Part shown: positions 6,978 to 7,640 of the stretch, piece by piece
Numbering within the stretch: the first letter of the stretch is position 1
Layout of the letters: each line of letters begins with the position of its first letter
Assembly: GCA_002299785.1 (NCBI GenBank)
Contig: DBNL01000021.1
Coordinates: 1 to 7,640 of the forward strand
DNA: 7,640 bases
Direction of reading: 5' to 3'
DNA from: Verrucomicrobia bacterium UBA673
GTDB taxonomy: Bacteria > Verrucomicrobiota > Verrucomicrobiia > Limisphaerales > UBA1096
Notes under the pieces: generated by a model
Databases searched by the model: none
What the model was told of the DNA's origin: nothing
What the model saw: the letters and a program-made list of their open reading frames with translations, nothing else
Position numbers and translations under genes: made by a program

Positions 6978-7516
6978 AGTGGCTCGATCAAGTCCTTCGA
7001 AACTGGCGTATTCGCAAGGCACTCCCCCACACGGCACCGGCGGAGCGGTTGCTCGATGTCGGCTGTGGCGACGGCGAATTGTTGCGGCAACTTGACCGGA
7101 ACGGCATGGGGATCGACCCGCGCTTGGGTAAGCTGGTTGACGTGCCCGGCGTGCAGTTCGTGCGCGGGAATTTCCCCGATGACCTTCCTGTCACTGGGCC
7201 ATTCGACGCCATCACGATGTTGGCTGTGCTCGAGCATGTGCCGGAGCCAGCCAAGCCGGCTTGGCCAAGTGCGTGCCACCGGTTGCTCGCCGCCGATGGC
7301 CGTGTAGTGCTGACAGTGCCATCGCCGCGAATCGATGCCATCTTGGCCGTATTGCGGTTTTTTCGATTGGTTGACGGGATGGCGCTGGAAGAGCATCACG
7401 GCTTCAATCCGAGCGTGGTGAAGCCGCTGTTTGAGTCGGCCGGTTTTCGATTGGCCATCCATAAAAAATTTCAGCTTGGTTTGAACAATCTGTTCGTCTT
7501 CACGAAAATCGTCTAG
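6974..7516 (+). CDS. class I SAM-dependent methyltransferase
   Basis: 180 residues from GTG 6974, chosen because of the GGGAGG site 6 bases upstream and the 4-base overlap with the preceding stop. The Rossmann-type SAM fold is clear: motif I LLDVGCGDG (26-34), acidic end of beta 2 at GIDPR (46-50, Asp48 expected to bind the ribose), FDAITMLAVLEHVPEP (77-92) as the post-motif region with EHV, and ADGRVVLTVPSP (107-118) as the following strand. A C-terminal HHGFNPSVVKPLFESAGF (141-158) is typical of the Methyltransf_11/23 type found in glycan and lipid clusters. It is short for the class but has no obvious gap. No signal or membrane segment is seen, so it is cytoplasmic. The substrate is unknown; tight coupling to the glycosyltransferase suggests a sugar, a lipid-linked intermediate or another surface-glycan precursor. 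Confidence 0.92.
   Translation: MKWLDQVLRNWRIRKALPHTAPAERLLDVGCGDGELLRQLDRNGMGIDPRLGKLVDVPGVQFVRGNFPDDLPVTGPFDAITMLAVLEHVPEPAKPAWPSACHRLLAADGRVVLTVPSPRIDAILAVLRFFRLVDGMALEEHHGFNPSVVKPLFESAGFRLAIHKKFQLGLNNLFVFTKIV
7250..7265. repeat. 16-base perfect palindrome inside the methyltransferase gene
   Basis: GCCAAGCCGGCTTGGC is fully self-complementary. It overlaps the next TTGGCCAA copy, so two nested palindromes occupy 7250-7269. It encodes residues in the loop after EHVPEP, a region tolerant of sequence change. It may be an elaborated member of the TTGGCCAA set or chance. Confidence 0.4.
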
Positions 7517-7525
7517 TTCATTTTG

Positions 7526-7640
7526 GTGCCTCAAAAAACAGAGAGAGCCGGCAAGTTGTTCGAGTCGAAATTGCGCTTTTGGCTACGGATGGCCTTGGTG
7601 GTGGCGTATTCGCTAATGCTGAATTCGATGCTGAATAATA
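7526..7640 (+). CDS. N-terminal part of a probable membrane protein (3' partial)
   Basis: An open frame of 38 codons starts at GTG 7526 (or the adjacent in-frame TTG 7523), 9 bases after the methyltransferase stop, and runs off the window without a stop. The start has no clear ribosome binding site. A basic, polar beginning (PQKTERAGKLFESKLRF) leads into a hydrophobic stretch, WLRMALVVAYSLMLNSML, which looks like the first membrane segment with positive charges on the cytoplasmic side. Spacing and strand make it the likely third gene of the glycosyltransferase operon. A membrane glycosyltransferase using the lipid-linked sugar would fit the context, but nothing in these 38 codons shows it. 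Confidence 0.5.
   Translation, partial: MPQKTERAGKLFESKLRFWLRMALVVAYSLMLNSMLNN

Larger units (their letters stand above)
1216..7268. repeat. iterated 8-base palindrome TTGGCCAA, eight copies
   Basis: Perfect copies lie at 1216-1223, 2084-2091, 2872-2879, 3285-3292, 3535-3542, 4738-4745, 5779-5786 and 7261-7268. Three extend to longer palindromes: GCTTGGCCAAGC at 1214-1225, CCTTGGCCAAGG at 3533-3544 and CTTGGCCAAG at 7260-7269. The copies fall in different codon phases (ttg-gcc-aa, t-tgg-cca-a, and tt-ggc-caa) and once between genes, so protein sequence does not explain them. Only 11 GGCCAA hexamers were found on the plus strand, and 8 of these are preceded by TT. The coordinates span the first to last copy. 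Confidence 0.6.

Noticed and set aside
6911..7534. Minus-strand open frame (207 codons) across the methyltransferase
   Set aside because: Antisense to a clear SAM methyltransferase. The translation is rich in His, Gln and Arg with no motif, as expected of a shadow frame.
1..7640. tRNA, rRNA, CRISPR array, insertion sequence or integrase gene
   Set aside because: No cloverleaf-like sequence, no regularly spaced direct repeats and no transposase or recombinase motifs were seen. The only gene-free stretch above 100 bases is 5657-5795.

Overview
The window looks like a chromosomal segment of a bacterium from the Planctomycetota-Verrucomicrobiota (PVC) group, most likely Verrucomicrobiota. The main reason is the first gene, which has the PVC-type layout of a beta-propeller, HEAT-like repeats and a C-terminal CxxCH cytochrome module. 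The DNA is G+C-rich, estimated by eye at just under 60%. Placement below phylum cannot be supported from the sequence.

Layout. Bases 1-2601 (+) hold the 3' part of the large PVC-type haem protein; its start lies outside the window. After a 54-base AT-rich gap, 2656-5172 (+) encodes an 838-residue Ski2-like superfamily 2 helicase with a C-terminal cysteine cluster. It converges, with a 7-base gap, on a Fur-family metalloregulator at 5180-5656 (-). The 139 bases between the regulator and the next gene (5657-5795) are the regulatory core of the window. They contain a good sigma70-type promoter for the regulator, placed so that its mRNA would be leaderless or nearly so. They also contain a perfect 7-1-7 inverted repeat of the kind Fur-family proteins bind, and two other inverted repeats. 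On the far side a (+) operon starts: a membrane-anchored family 2 glycosyltransferase (5796-6977), a small class I SAM-dependent methyltransferase overlapping it by 4 bases (6974-7516), and the first 38 codons of a probable membrane protein that runs off the window (7526 onward).

How the parts fit. The last three genes look like a cell-surface glycan or lipid-linked sugar operon. The haem protein, helicase and regulator have no obvious shared pathway with it. If the 7-1-7 palindrome is the regulator's own operator, its position between divergent genes would let it act on both the regulator and the glycosyltransferase operon; that is inference.

The most unexpected signal is not a gene. The 8-base palindrome TTGGCCAA occurs eight times in 7.6 kb, in all three codon phases and once between genes, against roughly 0.1 expected from base composition. 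It behaves like a highly iterated palindrome. No RNA genes, CRISPR arrays, transposases or attachment sites were seen.
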